Part shown: positions 55,705 through 64,000 of the stretch, one piece after another
Position numbering within the stretch: position 1 is the first letter of the stretch
Layout: every line of letters begins with the position of its first letter
DNA from: Dactylorhiza incarnata
Taxonomy: Eukaryota; Streptophyta; Magnoliopsida; Asparagales; Orchidaceae
Assembly: GCA_033032865.1 (NCBI GenBank)
Contig: JAWHQI010000201.1
Location: 993,501-1,057,500, forward strand
DNA length: 64,000 nucleotides
Reading direction: 5' to 3'
Position numbers and translations under genes: made by a program
The notes under the pieces: model-generated
Databases searched by the model: none
What the model was told of the DNA's origin: nothing
What the model saw: the letters and a program-made list of their open reading frames with translations, nothing else

Positions 55705-57813
55705 TCACGTGACCTGGTCGCTGGTGGTGTTCAGAAGGGAATAAATATGGCTGGTATGATAATGGAGATGGTTGATTATGCTATGAAGCCGCCCGACATC
55801 CCTTTCAACCCGCGTAGCAGCAATCATGCGGGGGGTTGCGGTGGCCTCATCAATCATAGGATCAGCCGCCCAAACCGGGGGAGGATTTGAGCACGCCCCA
55901 AAAGTCGGGCGGCTAACAACCTGCATTCCATCATTCATACTTCGTCGGCCCGCAGCGACTTCCCTGGTTAACCGCAGGAATTTATCCTGGTAGTATTTCG
56001 AGTCATCCTCGAACTTAGCCGATGTTTTCTTCTCCTTCTCGAGCTGAGCGGTCAGAGTAGCGACTTGCGCCACCTTGGCTCTCTTCTCGGCCTCCACTGC
56101 AGCCCGCGTGGCCTCCATCGTAGCTCGCGCGGCCTCAAGCTGAGTCTCCAGGCCATTCTCCCTTTCTGTCCTGGATTTTCTGTCAATCTCCACCTGCGCC
56201 TTCAGCGCCTCTTCAGCCTTCTTCCTCGCCATTCGCTCGGCCTCCAGAGCAGTCCGAGTGCCGGCATCCCGGTCTTCCACCTCCTTCAAGCGAGCCCTCA
56301 GATTTACCAGATCCTCCTCGAGATGCTCGAACAATTGCGGCCCTTCTTGCGAAGTCGTCACGCAGGTTGATATCGGGGGCACTAATGGAGGCAGGCTGGC
56401 CTCAAGGTCGCCCGACTTCACAATCTGCTCCTCGCTATCTGCAAGAGGCCGCTCAGGTTATAAGAAGCAAGGGCATACAACGCCATATATATACAAAATG
56501 GATATAAATATAAGATCAATGACTGGGCGCACAGGCCGCTTAGACCGTTCCGGGTCCATCCTCCGACGTTTCTCACGCCAGAGTCTCTCTGTTTTCTGCC
56601 TAGCAGAAGGGGACTAGGCCGCTAAGGGAAAGAAGCTCGGTGGCGGGTTCAGTAATTTATTACGACGAGGCCGCGGGATGAAGAAGCGGACAGCTTTATA
56701 ATCCATGGGGCGCTTACCTGGCGCAAAAGGATCAGGCCGCAGCGGCTTGTCTAAAACCCGCTCCGCCCCTTCCTTCTTTACCATCATTATCTCCTCCCCG
56801 GTCATCACCGGGGGGACCTCCGCCTGCACTTTCAACACTTCTCCGAGTTCCCTCGCTCTTTCTTTGACCTCCAGGGCGGTCCGGGCAGCAGCTTCTCGCT
56901 CTTCGGCCTCCGTCTAAGCGGTCTCCTCAGGCTGGGCTGTGTTATCTGTAATGGGAGCAGTTCGCTTTGAAGACATCGGGCTGTCAAGAAGTTTATCTCG
57001 CCCCATCAGCTCATCCATATCCTGAAAGATCCCATTAAGTGATAAGCTACTCGCCGAGTCCGGAGGCAGGTCGCCCAGTTTCGCATCAGGGGTAGCAGGC
57101 GAGTCATTTACCTTAGCGGATGGAGGAGTCGCTAGGCCAAGCTCCTCTTTTAGTCGCGGATTGGTCTGGAGGAGGGACTCGGCTGGTTTCTTAAAAGCCG
57201 CCCTTTCCTTGGAGGCTAGTCTCTTGACCTTCTTGGTTATTCGCTCGGTCACTGACCCGGTCTTCTTCTTTTTCTTCTCTTTCTTACCCGGAGCTGGGCT
57301 AACTTCTTTGGAGGGACTGGGGTAGTCGTCCACGGATAAAGGGGCACTCAGTTCGCCCGGCCTTGGAGAGTTAACCGCCTCCTCCCCCAAATCTCTGACT
57401 AGCAAGTGAGGATTCCAGGATGGGGTGATTTCCATGTCAAACGAGTCGGCCTCGCCGACCTTCTTCGAAGGGCTACTGGGGTCAACTTTTCCAGAAGGGG
57501 CGGCCTCCACTTTGTTCAGCGGGCTAGCAGCCAGTTGGCCAAGATCTCTGGGAGGAATCAACGAGTCGCTGGAGGGAGGCCCCGAACTGTCCGCTGCGGG
57601 CTCCGCAGGAGTCTTGGGAGTTGTTGAGTCCACTACGGACTTGGAATTATCCGCCGCGGCTTTCTCAGCCCGCTTCCTCTTTTTCCGGTCTTTCCGGTCC
57701 TGCTGTTCTTTCTCCTTTTTCGACCTCTCCGTCGATTCACGCCTTTTACCTTCCACCTTCTTTTGATCTCTGGCGGGATCCACGCGGTCTAACATGGTGT
57801 CTAGGAAGTCCAT
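55705..57813 (-). pseudogene. Tat-1 antisense gene B (coiled-coil protein), two exons
   Basis: ATG at 57,813 (MDFLDTMLDRVDPARDQ). Exon 1 (57,813-56,718) encodes a long, charged, K/E/S/P-rich chain with basic clusters (KKEKEQQDRKDRKKRKR, KKEKKKKKTG). An in-frame TAG at 56,914 is the only interruption. Intron 56,717-56,439 has a CAG/GTAAGC donor and CTCTTGCAG acceptor, and the phase matches. Exon 2 (56,438-55,705) is a long coiled coil (LRARLKEVEDRDAGTRTALE, AEKRAKVAQVATLTAQLEKE) and ends HTSHIYSLLNTTSDQVT. No domain recognised. Without the TAG it would be about 609 residues. It lies upstream of gene A on the same strand and may be a duplicate lacking the PF04195 part, or a separate gene. Confidence 0.62.
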
Positions 57814-57910
57814 TATTGAAGAGTTACCGGTCTTAAAAATTCCAACCGTAGCTGGCGAGCAATATCCCGTGATTTCAGAAAAAACTCTGCAGAGTGAATT
57901 CTCTGGCTCT

Positions 57911-57918
57911 CTTATAGA
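57911..57918 (-). promoter_or_regulatory. TATA box of antisense gene B
   Basis: Minus-strand TCTATAAG in AATTCTATAAGAGAGCC, about 100 bp upstream of ATG 57,813. GAGACCGCTCC and CCTGCCC words lie 15-35 bp further upstream, like the LTR promoter. Confidence 0.5.
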
Positions 57919-58000
57919 ATTCAGGGCAGGTCGGAGCGGTCTCCCGGCTAAAGCTTATATTTTCGAAATCCTCTTGAGATTTGAAAATATGCGGAGATTA

Positions 58001-58843
58001 TGTTTACCCGGAAAACCGCTTCTCGGGTTGGATCATTCTTGGACCGGGCCAACTTCTGGGTCAGGCCGCTGGGTTCCAGGATCAGTGGCTCTCAGCTCAA
58101 GGTAAACTAGGCCGGGTGGTCTGATGTCATTTTCGGACCGCCCCCAAGAGTGAAGATCGTCAAGGGCCAAAGCAAGAAGGCTATCCGCGGTCTCAGAAAG
58201 GAGACCGCGCGGGTTGTGCCATAGAGATTCAAGATTCAAACCCGGAGAACAAGCCGCGGTTTCAGATCAGAAACTATCCGGGTTACCTCATGAAGATCAG
58301 CCAAGCCATGTCCAGAAGACAGACCGCGGTCTCAAGCCAGAGGCCGCTTGGTCTGAATCATTGACTTGGTCCCGGTATCTTCAGCATCAGGTCAGACAGG
58401 TCGGAGAAGCAATCCGCCAAGCCGCGCGGTTTCTTTCTTTTTTCTTCTTTGTGCATCCCGTCACCGCCTGCCCGTTTCTCCTGTACCCGGGCAGGTGGTT
58501 ATTCTATCCCTGCCCGTTCGGGCAGGCCCCCAAGCCTATAAATAGGGGGCGGCACTGTTCACAAGACACGCACACTCGAATCCAGGAGCTCGCTTGTTTG
58601 AGCTGCGGTCTCGAGTTTCCCGTCTTGCGGACTGTCAAACCGGCCGGCTTCTCTTTTCCTACATTTTTAGCCGCTATAACCGCTTCATTTTAATCAAAGG
58701 AAAGCCCGTCGCAGGAGTGGCATTTGCCGCGGCGGGCGAAGTCCGGCCTCGACCGCTGCTAGCGGTCCGAATTCTCTAACCGAATAGTAACTGATAATTC
58801 GCAACCCTCGATTTCCTTCGGAGGCGCACTTTTGAATCGAACA
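58001..58843 (+). repeat. Tat-1 3' LTR (843 bp)
   Basis: TGTTTACCCGG to CGAACA. Words at 58,183-58,531, TATA 58,537-58,544. Followed by the target duplication CACCT. Confidence 0.92.
58537..58544 (+). promoter_or_regulatory. TATA box of Tat-1 3' LTR
   Basis: TATAAATA, directly after CCCGTTCGGGCAGG. Confidence 0.7.
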
Positions 58844-58933
58844 CACCTCAAAGTTGAGACCGCACAAAACAACCTGGGCTCTAGTTCTTACTGTTCTTGA
58901 AAGTCTTCAATTAAGGGTAGCTAATCACCTAGA

Positions 58934-58945
58934 GGGGGGGGGGGG
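58934..58945. repeat. Homopolymer G run (C on the LTR strand)
   Basis: Twelve G on the plus strand. The C-run near the LTR end is also found in both copia-B LTRs. Confidence 0.9.
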
Positions 58946-59162
58946 AATAGGTTATTTTAAATTCTATTTAGATTCTTGATCAAAACCTAAGTGTTTGTGA
59001 GTTAGAATCAGAGCTTTCAAGAAACAAACACAAATACCCAGAATTTTATAGTGGTTCCCCTATCTTGGGTACTCCACTTTCCCCCTTCTCCCCTCTAGCA
59101 GTGTGCCAGATAGGGATTATATCTTATCCAGATCTCAGTCCACAAAAGGTCTTACAGCTCAA

Positions 59163-59325
59163 ATCTCAATAGATCTTACAGTCTCAGATCTCAACAGATC
59201 CTACAATCTCAGACTTAACAAAGTCCTACCTTAGTCTTTATAACAATAGGCTTACACTCAGATTCACCCCTGAATCTTACAACTCAGATCACAACTGATC
59301 CTACAACTCAGATCCTTGAAAGATC
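59163..59325. repeat. Tandem short hairpins in copia-C LTR
   Basis: Units of about 24-45 bp with consensus CTCAGA, arm, 4-6 base loop, arm, CTACA. Arms: GATCT/AGATC (59,187), GACTT/AAGTC (59,212), GATTC/GAATC (59,261), GATC/GATC (59,287 and 59,311). The arms differ but keep pairing. Confidence 0.7.
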
Positions 59326-59722
59326 CTACACTCAGATCTGACAACTCAGATCCTACAGGAATTGAAAGAGATAGTAATATCACTTAGACTCAGATTCTTC
59401 AATGTATTGAGTCTTCTTGATCTATCTGAATGATTAGACAAAAATCTTCAACAGATCAGCAACAGCAAAATGGTCTTCTTGAATTGCACAGGCTGTGATG
59501 ACTGTTCTTCTTTAGGAAGACAGATTCTTCCTCCTTGACCTTCTCTCTTCAGAAATAATATCAGCACCAAATTGCTGAAAGGATTTCTTCAAGTTAGAAC
59601 GATTCTGAAAGAGGAGATGGCTTCTTCAGATTCTTCCTATAATTTCACCTTGAACAACAGAGAAGATAATGGCTTCGATTAGGAATATTGAACTACTTTT
59701 CAATCACAAATCATCCCTTCTA

Positions 59723-59728
59723 TTTATA
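59723..59728 (-). promoter_or_regulatory. TATA box of copia-C LTR
   Basis: Minus-strand TATAAA in GGTTATAAATAGAAGG. Confidence 0.68.
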
Positions 59729-59906
59729 ACCCACAACCCGCGCCTTCTGAGACGCCCTTTATGTCAACGTGACGTCAGATCTTTAATGGTCTTTAGTGAC
59801 TTCAGAATTGACGAGGAGTTGAGACATGGTCATCATCTAGACATGGCTCAGCTTTCTGTAGATGTACTGTTACACAATCTTTAACTCAGAGCTTTGCAGG
59901 AAGAGG

Positions 59907-60309
59907 GCGTTGAGCAGTGTGTATCTCTGTCGACGCTTTTTCTATAAGGTGTCGAGCGATGTGTAGAAGCTCGACACTTTCTACATAGACTGAAACTCTC
60001 AAAGCCTCCTTCTTAGGCGACGAGCAATCTTTAGTCGTCTAACGCTCTTTATCTGTAGGCATCAAGCGATGTATAGGAGCTTGACGCTTTTTAACATTTC
60101 CTTCTCATCTAGACTCTTTTTGCTGACGTTGAGCTAACTGAAGTTGGTCGACGCTTCTTATTCCACGACGTCGAGCGATATTCCTTGGCTCGATGCTTCT
60201 TGACTTGGTCTCAGATCTTCAGTCAGCGACCTTGCCTTTTGAGACAATAGACATGGGTCGACGCTTCTGGGTCACAGGTGTTGAGCGATGTGTGGTGTCT
60301 CGACGCTTG
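59907..60309. repeat. GTCGAGC/GCTCGAC word array in copia-C LTR
   Basis: About a dozen GTCGA/TCGAC words in 400 bp (GTCGAGCGATGT, GCTCGACAC, GGTCGACGCTTC), paired in opposite orientation. They lie about 180 bp or more upstream of the TATA box on the minus strand. Confidence 0.78.
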
Positions 60310-60458
60310 TGAACTTAGATGAATTTCTTGAGCACCTAGATTGACCTGATCTCCTGCATAGTGATTCTAGATAATATATCAAATACATTGTGAGGTATAT
60401 CTTTGACTTAGGAATGGACTTCTCCGAATCTAGAACATTGTGGGCAATGGTCCCAACA

Positions 60459-60471
60459 ATCTCCCCCTATT
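60459..60471 (-). other. Polypurine tract of copia-C
   Basis: Minus-strand AAATAGGGGGAGAT precedes the LTR start. Confidence 0.85.
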
Positions 60472-60905
60472 TGAAGAAGTCATAGCCTTAGTCAATTATG
60501 TGCCCCCTTTTTAGAAAGATAACCACTATTTTCTACACAGGCAATCATAACATGATGAATATAACACTTTATAAAACCAGATTACCATAATATTCTAACA
60601 AAAGAAAATATCTCAGACATGATTTATAATATGAGCACAGAATCACAAATTACATGATCTACATCACAAGCAGTTCAGAATAAATCATGTAAATATAAGA
60701 AATAAAAAACACATCACAGGAATATATATATATGATGATAATAAAAGTTAGTTTGCTCTGGGAGCTCATCAAGATTGTCCAAAATTATACAAAACATTAT
60801 CTGAGAACTTTAAGAAAAATTCAAGTCCTATTGATGTTCTGGTTCCTTGATATCTATTCCTCTCCTGGCTTTCTTGGATCGGGCTTCAGCAACTTCTTTC
60901 CTTCT
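60472..60905 (-). other. copia-C 3' non-coding region
   Basis: 434 bp between the post-pol ORF stop and the PPT. AT-rich, nothing else seen. Confidence 0.7.
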
Positions 60906-62927
60906 CTAGAAGTAGACAAATGGCTTGGGCAAGTATCTGATTGGCTCCTTATCACTTGCCTGAACTTTCCCAGCCAACCTGTCAGCTTTGAACTTTATCT
61001 TTAGCTCCTCCTGATCCCTGTGCTTCCTCCACTCAGCTTCAGAGTACCATTTCTCCCTTTCTCCCGGATTTCCTTTCACAGCTTCCCATGCTGCCAGAAT
61101 CATGTCTCTTGAGGAGGGAGAACAATGTTCATAATCATCCCTTGCTTCAATTTCTTCTCTGAATTTCCTCTTGCTAGATTCTACTTGTTCATAAGTAATG
61201 TTCTTTCTCTTTTTCTTATCTTCAGGACTGTACATCTTTGCAATTTTCTTTTGAATTTGTGTAGGAGATGCAGGCTTAGATTCAGAAACTTGATCATCAT
61301 AGGTTATGGGAGGATAGCCTGAAGTTTCTCTTATGGAATTGGAGGTCCAAACAACATGTTCAGAGTTGGCTTTAATCATTGACCTCTCCCCCTTTATGAC
61401 TTCTTCTACTATATGATCTCTTAGAACATTTTTCTGAAATCTAATCTGACCCTCCGGATGATTTACGCCTCCTTTAATAGTTTTCTTAACCTTAAGAAGA
61501 TGATCATCAATGGTATCTGTAGTCATTTTTACTTGATCCTTTAGGGTAGAGGAGCTTACATCAATCTTGGCTTGCATATCAGCATCATGTTGTTGCAGCT
61601 TTGCTTCTATTTTGGCAGTGCCTGTTAGAATTTGAGCAACTTGTTCTTTGTATAACACCTGCATATTGTTGCTCAAGATTCCATGATTCTGTTGAACATC
61701 ATCTGCAGTCTTTGTAATACATGCTTGTTTTTCTTTAATTTCCTTTGAAGTCTCTTTGATGGAATCTAGCTGTTCAGTTGTATAATCCGCAGAAGCACCA
61801 ACTCTTTTGAAGAATTTGACCATTTCCTCTCTCAGTGCATTCATCTGATGGTTGACTTCAAACCTTACTAATCTCATCTGAAAATTTACTTCATTTTTCA
61901 TTTTTGTGTTGTTTTCCTCAATGTACTGTTCCAGTGATCTTCTTTGATTGTTAAGCAACTCTTCCAGCTGAGGTAGTATAGGACTTAGGTCCACATTAAT
62001 TTCTCTTGCTACACCAGCACTGGTACTGCTATCTTCTTTGATCAAAGAGTCTTCTCTATAGCTCATATGTGAGCTGGAGGATTCTATTTTGATAACTTTC
62101 TTAGCCTTTTTCCTTTTGGTGGGAGATTCTCCTCCCACATCCATAGTATTAATATCAGGATTCTCTGGAGTAGGAAACTCTTGCTGATTCTCCCCCTCAA
62201 CTGCTGCATTGTCGAAGTTAGTATAATCTGGAGCAGGGATCTCATGCTGAGACTCCCCCTCAAATGGTGCATTATCTGGATCAAGATTCTCAGGAGCAGG
62301 GATCTAATTCCGTGACTCCCCCTCAACTTCTACATTGTCTGGATCAAGATTCTCTGGAGCACGGATCTCAGTCTGAAACTCCCCCTCAACTCCTGTATTG
62401 TTAAAATCAGTATTATTTTGGGCAGGGATCTCATCCTGAGCCTCCCCCTCATTTTGAAACTTTCCTTCATCTATTGCAGGGGATCCAGATGGACCTCCTC
62501 TCTCTTCTTCTTCTTCCTTCTCTTTCCCATCTTGTTCTTTGTTGTTCATGTCAACCCCTTTCAGTAGTGGATCAGTACCTGTTTGTGTGTCAGGAATACT
62601 GTCCCTAGGTTTGTCCCCTTCTTCTTCTTCAGATGTTGTGAGATCAGGATTGTGGATTGGGGAGGATTTTGATATCCTTCTTGAGGGTGATGGCCTTGAA
62701 GAGTTGCAAGAGACCTGCTTCTTCTTTTTCTTCTGCTTGGGGGAAGATTCTGCTGGTGGATTACTTGACAAAATCCTTTCCCATCTTTCTAGCATCCTGA
62801 TGTCCATTTTCTTCATATGATTTATTTTTGACCCAAGTCTATTGTTTAAAGAATCTGGGATTACTTTTACTAGATACAAAGACAGTATCCTACACAAATT
62901 GGGTGCTTGGATACATTCTATCACTCT
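60906..62927 (-). pseudogene. copia-C post-pol (env-position) ORF, truncated by Tat-2
   Basis: One reading frame on the minus strand from the Tat-2 junction (62,927) to 60,906, broken only by TAG at 62,304. The N-terminal part visible reads VIECIQAPNLCRILSLYL, then a K-rich and acidic region, a 21-residue tandem repeat (62,150-62,460), basic KRKKAKKVIK, a long coiled coil (LEELLNNQRRSLEQYIEENN and on), and a charged end finishing RYLPKPFVYF. Same position and general character (coiled coil, charged) as the copia-A ORF at 2,640-1,126. I recognise no named domain. SIRE elements carry an env-like ORF here. The true start is lost beyond the Tat-2 insertion. Confidence 0.65.
62150..62460 (-). repeat. 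63-bp tandem repeat in copia-C post-pol ORF (five units)
   Basis: CTCCCCCTC recurs at 62,190, 62,253, 62,316, 62,379 and 62,442, exactly 63 bp apart. Units encode 21 residues of type EGES.HEIPAPENLDPDN. Each has minus-strand GAGGGGGAG, like the element's PPT. Confidence 0.9.
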
Positions 62928-63757
62928 TGTTTACCCGGAAAACCGCTTCTCGGGTTGGATCATTGTCGGACCGGGAGAACTGCTAGGTCAGGCCGCTGGG
63001 TTCCAGGATCAGTGGCTCTCAGTTCAGGGCAAACCAGGCCAGGCGGTCTAATGACATTTCGGACCGCTCCCAAGATTGAAGATTATCAAAAGCCAAGACA
63101 AGAAGGCTATCCGCGGTCTCAAGTAGGAGACCGCCCGGGTTGTGCTATAGAGACTCAAGGTTCAAGCCCGGAAAGCAAGCCGCGGTCTCAGATCGGAGAC
63201 CACCGGGGTTGCATCGTGAAGATCGGCCAAGGTCACGTCCAGAGGGCAGATCGCGGTCTCAAGACGGAGGCCGCTCATTCTACATCATTGACTTGGTCAC
63301 GACATCTTCAGCCTCAGGTCAAACGGGTCGGAAGGGCAAGCCGCCAGGCCGCGCGGCTTCTTTCTTTTCTTCTTTATGTATCCCGTCACCGCCTGCCCAT
63401 TTCTCCTGTACCCGGGCAGGTGGTTATTCTATCCCTGCCCATTCGGGCAGGCCCCCAAGCCTATAAATAAGGGGTGGCACTGTTCACAAGGGGCGCACAC
63501 TCGAATCTGAAAGCTCGCTTGCTTGAGCTGCGGCCTCGAGTTTCCGGTCTTGCGACTAGTCTAGCCGGCCGGCTCACTTGTAAACCGCTGTAACCACTTC
63601 TCTTCAATCAAAGGAAAGCCCATCGCAGGAGTGGCATTTGCCGCGACGGGCGAAGTCTGGCCTCGACCGCTACTAGCGGTCTGAATTCTCTAACCAAATA
63701 GTAACCGATAATCCGCAACCTTCGATTTCCTTCGGAAGCGCACTTTTGAACCGAACA
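62928..63757 (+). repeat. Tat-2 5' LTR (830 bp)
   Basis: TGTTTACCCGG to CGAACA, intact ends. CCGCGGTCTC, GAGACCGC and CGGGCAGG words, TATA at 63,462-63,469 (TATAAATA). Confidence 0.9.
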
Positions 63758-63808
63758 GAAACACGCGACCTTCAGATCGCGGACAGTCAGTGAAATCTTT
63801 GGTTCAGA

Positions 63809-64000
63809 ATGTCAGACCGCCAGTTCCCTCCAAGAGACCGATCCGACCACATCGATGACTCTTTGTGGGAAGCTCTGGAGCAAACAAAGGGAGAAGCCGA
63901 CCAAACCCAGAAAGCAACTGATCACCGTCTGGACGCGATCAGTCAGGCTTTAACTTTGTTGACCGAACGGTTAGCCCCCCAACAGGCCGCGGTTAACCCG
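63809..64000 (+). CDS. Tat-2 gag, N-terminal fragment
   Basis: ATG at 63,809 opens MSDRQFPPRDRSD, matching Tat-1 gag residue for residue over most of the visible 64 codons (LWEALEQTKGEADQTQK here). No stop within the window, so this copy may be less damaged than Tat-1. Confidence 0.75.
   Translation, partial: MSDRQFPPRDRSDHIDDSLWEALEQTKGEADQTQKATDHRLDAISQALTLLTERLAPQQAAVNP

Larger units (their letters stand above)
45327..58843 (+). mobile_element. Tat-1: Tat-lineage Ty3/gypsy element, 13.5 kb
   Basis: LTRs 45,327-46,167 and 58,001-58,843 start TGTTTACCCG. The target duplication CACCT (45,322-45,326 and 58,844-58,848) is exact. On the plus strand it has gag, then pol with the second RNase H typical of Tat. 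A 3' region of over 6 kb carries tandem hairpins and two antisense genes. Five or more in-frame stops and at least two frameshifts in gag-pol make it non-autonomous. The primer site is not obvious: the LTR is followed by GAAACACGCGACCTTCAG. The purine-rich stretch before the 3' LTR (57,983-58,000) is a weak PPT. Confidence 0.92.
58892..60458 (-). mobile_element. copia-C LTR (SIRE-like, minus strand)
   Basis: Starts TGTTGGGACC at 60,458, after a PPT. Contains words (59,907-60,309), TATA (59,723-59,728), short hairpins (59,163-59,325) and a 12-base C-run (58,934-58,945) near its end, as in SIRE LTRs. The end at 58,892 is a guess: GAACA there is followed by GAACTAGAGCC, which looks like a decayed tRNA-Met primer site. 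Confidence 0.75.
62928..64000 (+). mobile_element. Tat-2: second Tat element, 5' end only
   Basis: 5' LTR (62,928-63,757) and the start of gag, highly similar to Tat-1, running off the right edge. Inserted in the copia-C post-pol ORF. The bases before it are ACTCT, so the matching target duplication should be found outside the window. Confidence 0.9.

Overview
The window is transposable-element DNA from a large plant genome, almost certainly a flowering plant. Nearly every base belongs to LTR retrotransposons inserted into one another. I found no cellular protein-coding gene, rRNA gene or tRNA gene. The evidence for a plant is the set of lineages present: Athila and Tat Ty3/gypsy, SIRE/Maximus-like Ty1/copia, a LARD with chromovirus-like end signals, and primer-binding sites for plant initiator tRNA-Met and tRNA-Asp. 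I cannot name the species.

Layout. The oldest layer is a decayed SIRE-like copia on the minus strand (copia-A). Its gag, protease and integrase lie at 44,673-40,879, the first part of RT at 40,693-40,278, the rest of RT and RNase H at 9,360-8,481, the end of RNase H at 3,333-3,143, an extra post-pol ORF at 2,640-1,126, and part of its 3' LTR at 887-1. Two elements split it. One is a 5.1 kb non-autonomous gypsy with LTRs of about 1.5 kb (TRG, 3,334-8,480, TSD GAGAA). The other is a LARD (9,361-40,277, TSD CTTGG) with LTRs of about 4.3 kb and a 4 kb non-coding interior. The 3' LTR of the LARD was later hit by a nearly intact Athila (17,934-28,529, minus strand, TSD GTCTC, LTRs both 1,688 bp and almost identical) and by a gag-only copia (copia-B, 28,750-36,548, TSD CTATC).

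The right third holds a 13.5 kb Tat element (Tat-1, 45,327-58,843, TSD CACCT). It has a dual RNase H pol and two spliced antisense genes. It sits in a solo-LTR-like sequence (44,732 to 58,871). Beyond it are a third minus-strand copia (copia-C: 3' LTR 58,892-60,458 and post-pol ORF up to 62,927) and the 5' end of a second Tat (Tat-2, 62,928 to the window end).

How the parts relate. TRG, the LARD and copia-B carry LTRs, primer sites and polypurine tracts but no working pol, so they would need proteins from relatives. The Athila has a full 1,761-residue polyprotein, but the second aspartate of its integrase DDE triad is glycine. Tat-1 pol is broken by in-frame stops and a frameshift.

The most interesting signal is architectural. 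Six LTR families that differ in sequence each carry an array of their own short CpG-containing palindromic word just upstream of the LTR TATA box. In Tat-1 the same word also lies upstream of both antisense-gene TATA boxes. In copia-A it lies upstream of the post-pol ORF. Separately, Tat-1, copia-B and copia-C hold tandem or twin hairpins whose two arms change together, which points to selection for (or generation of) base-paired structure.
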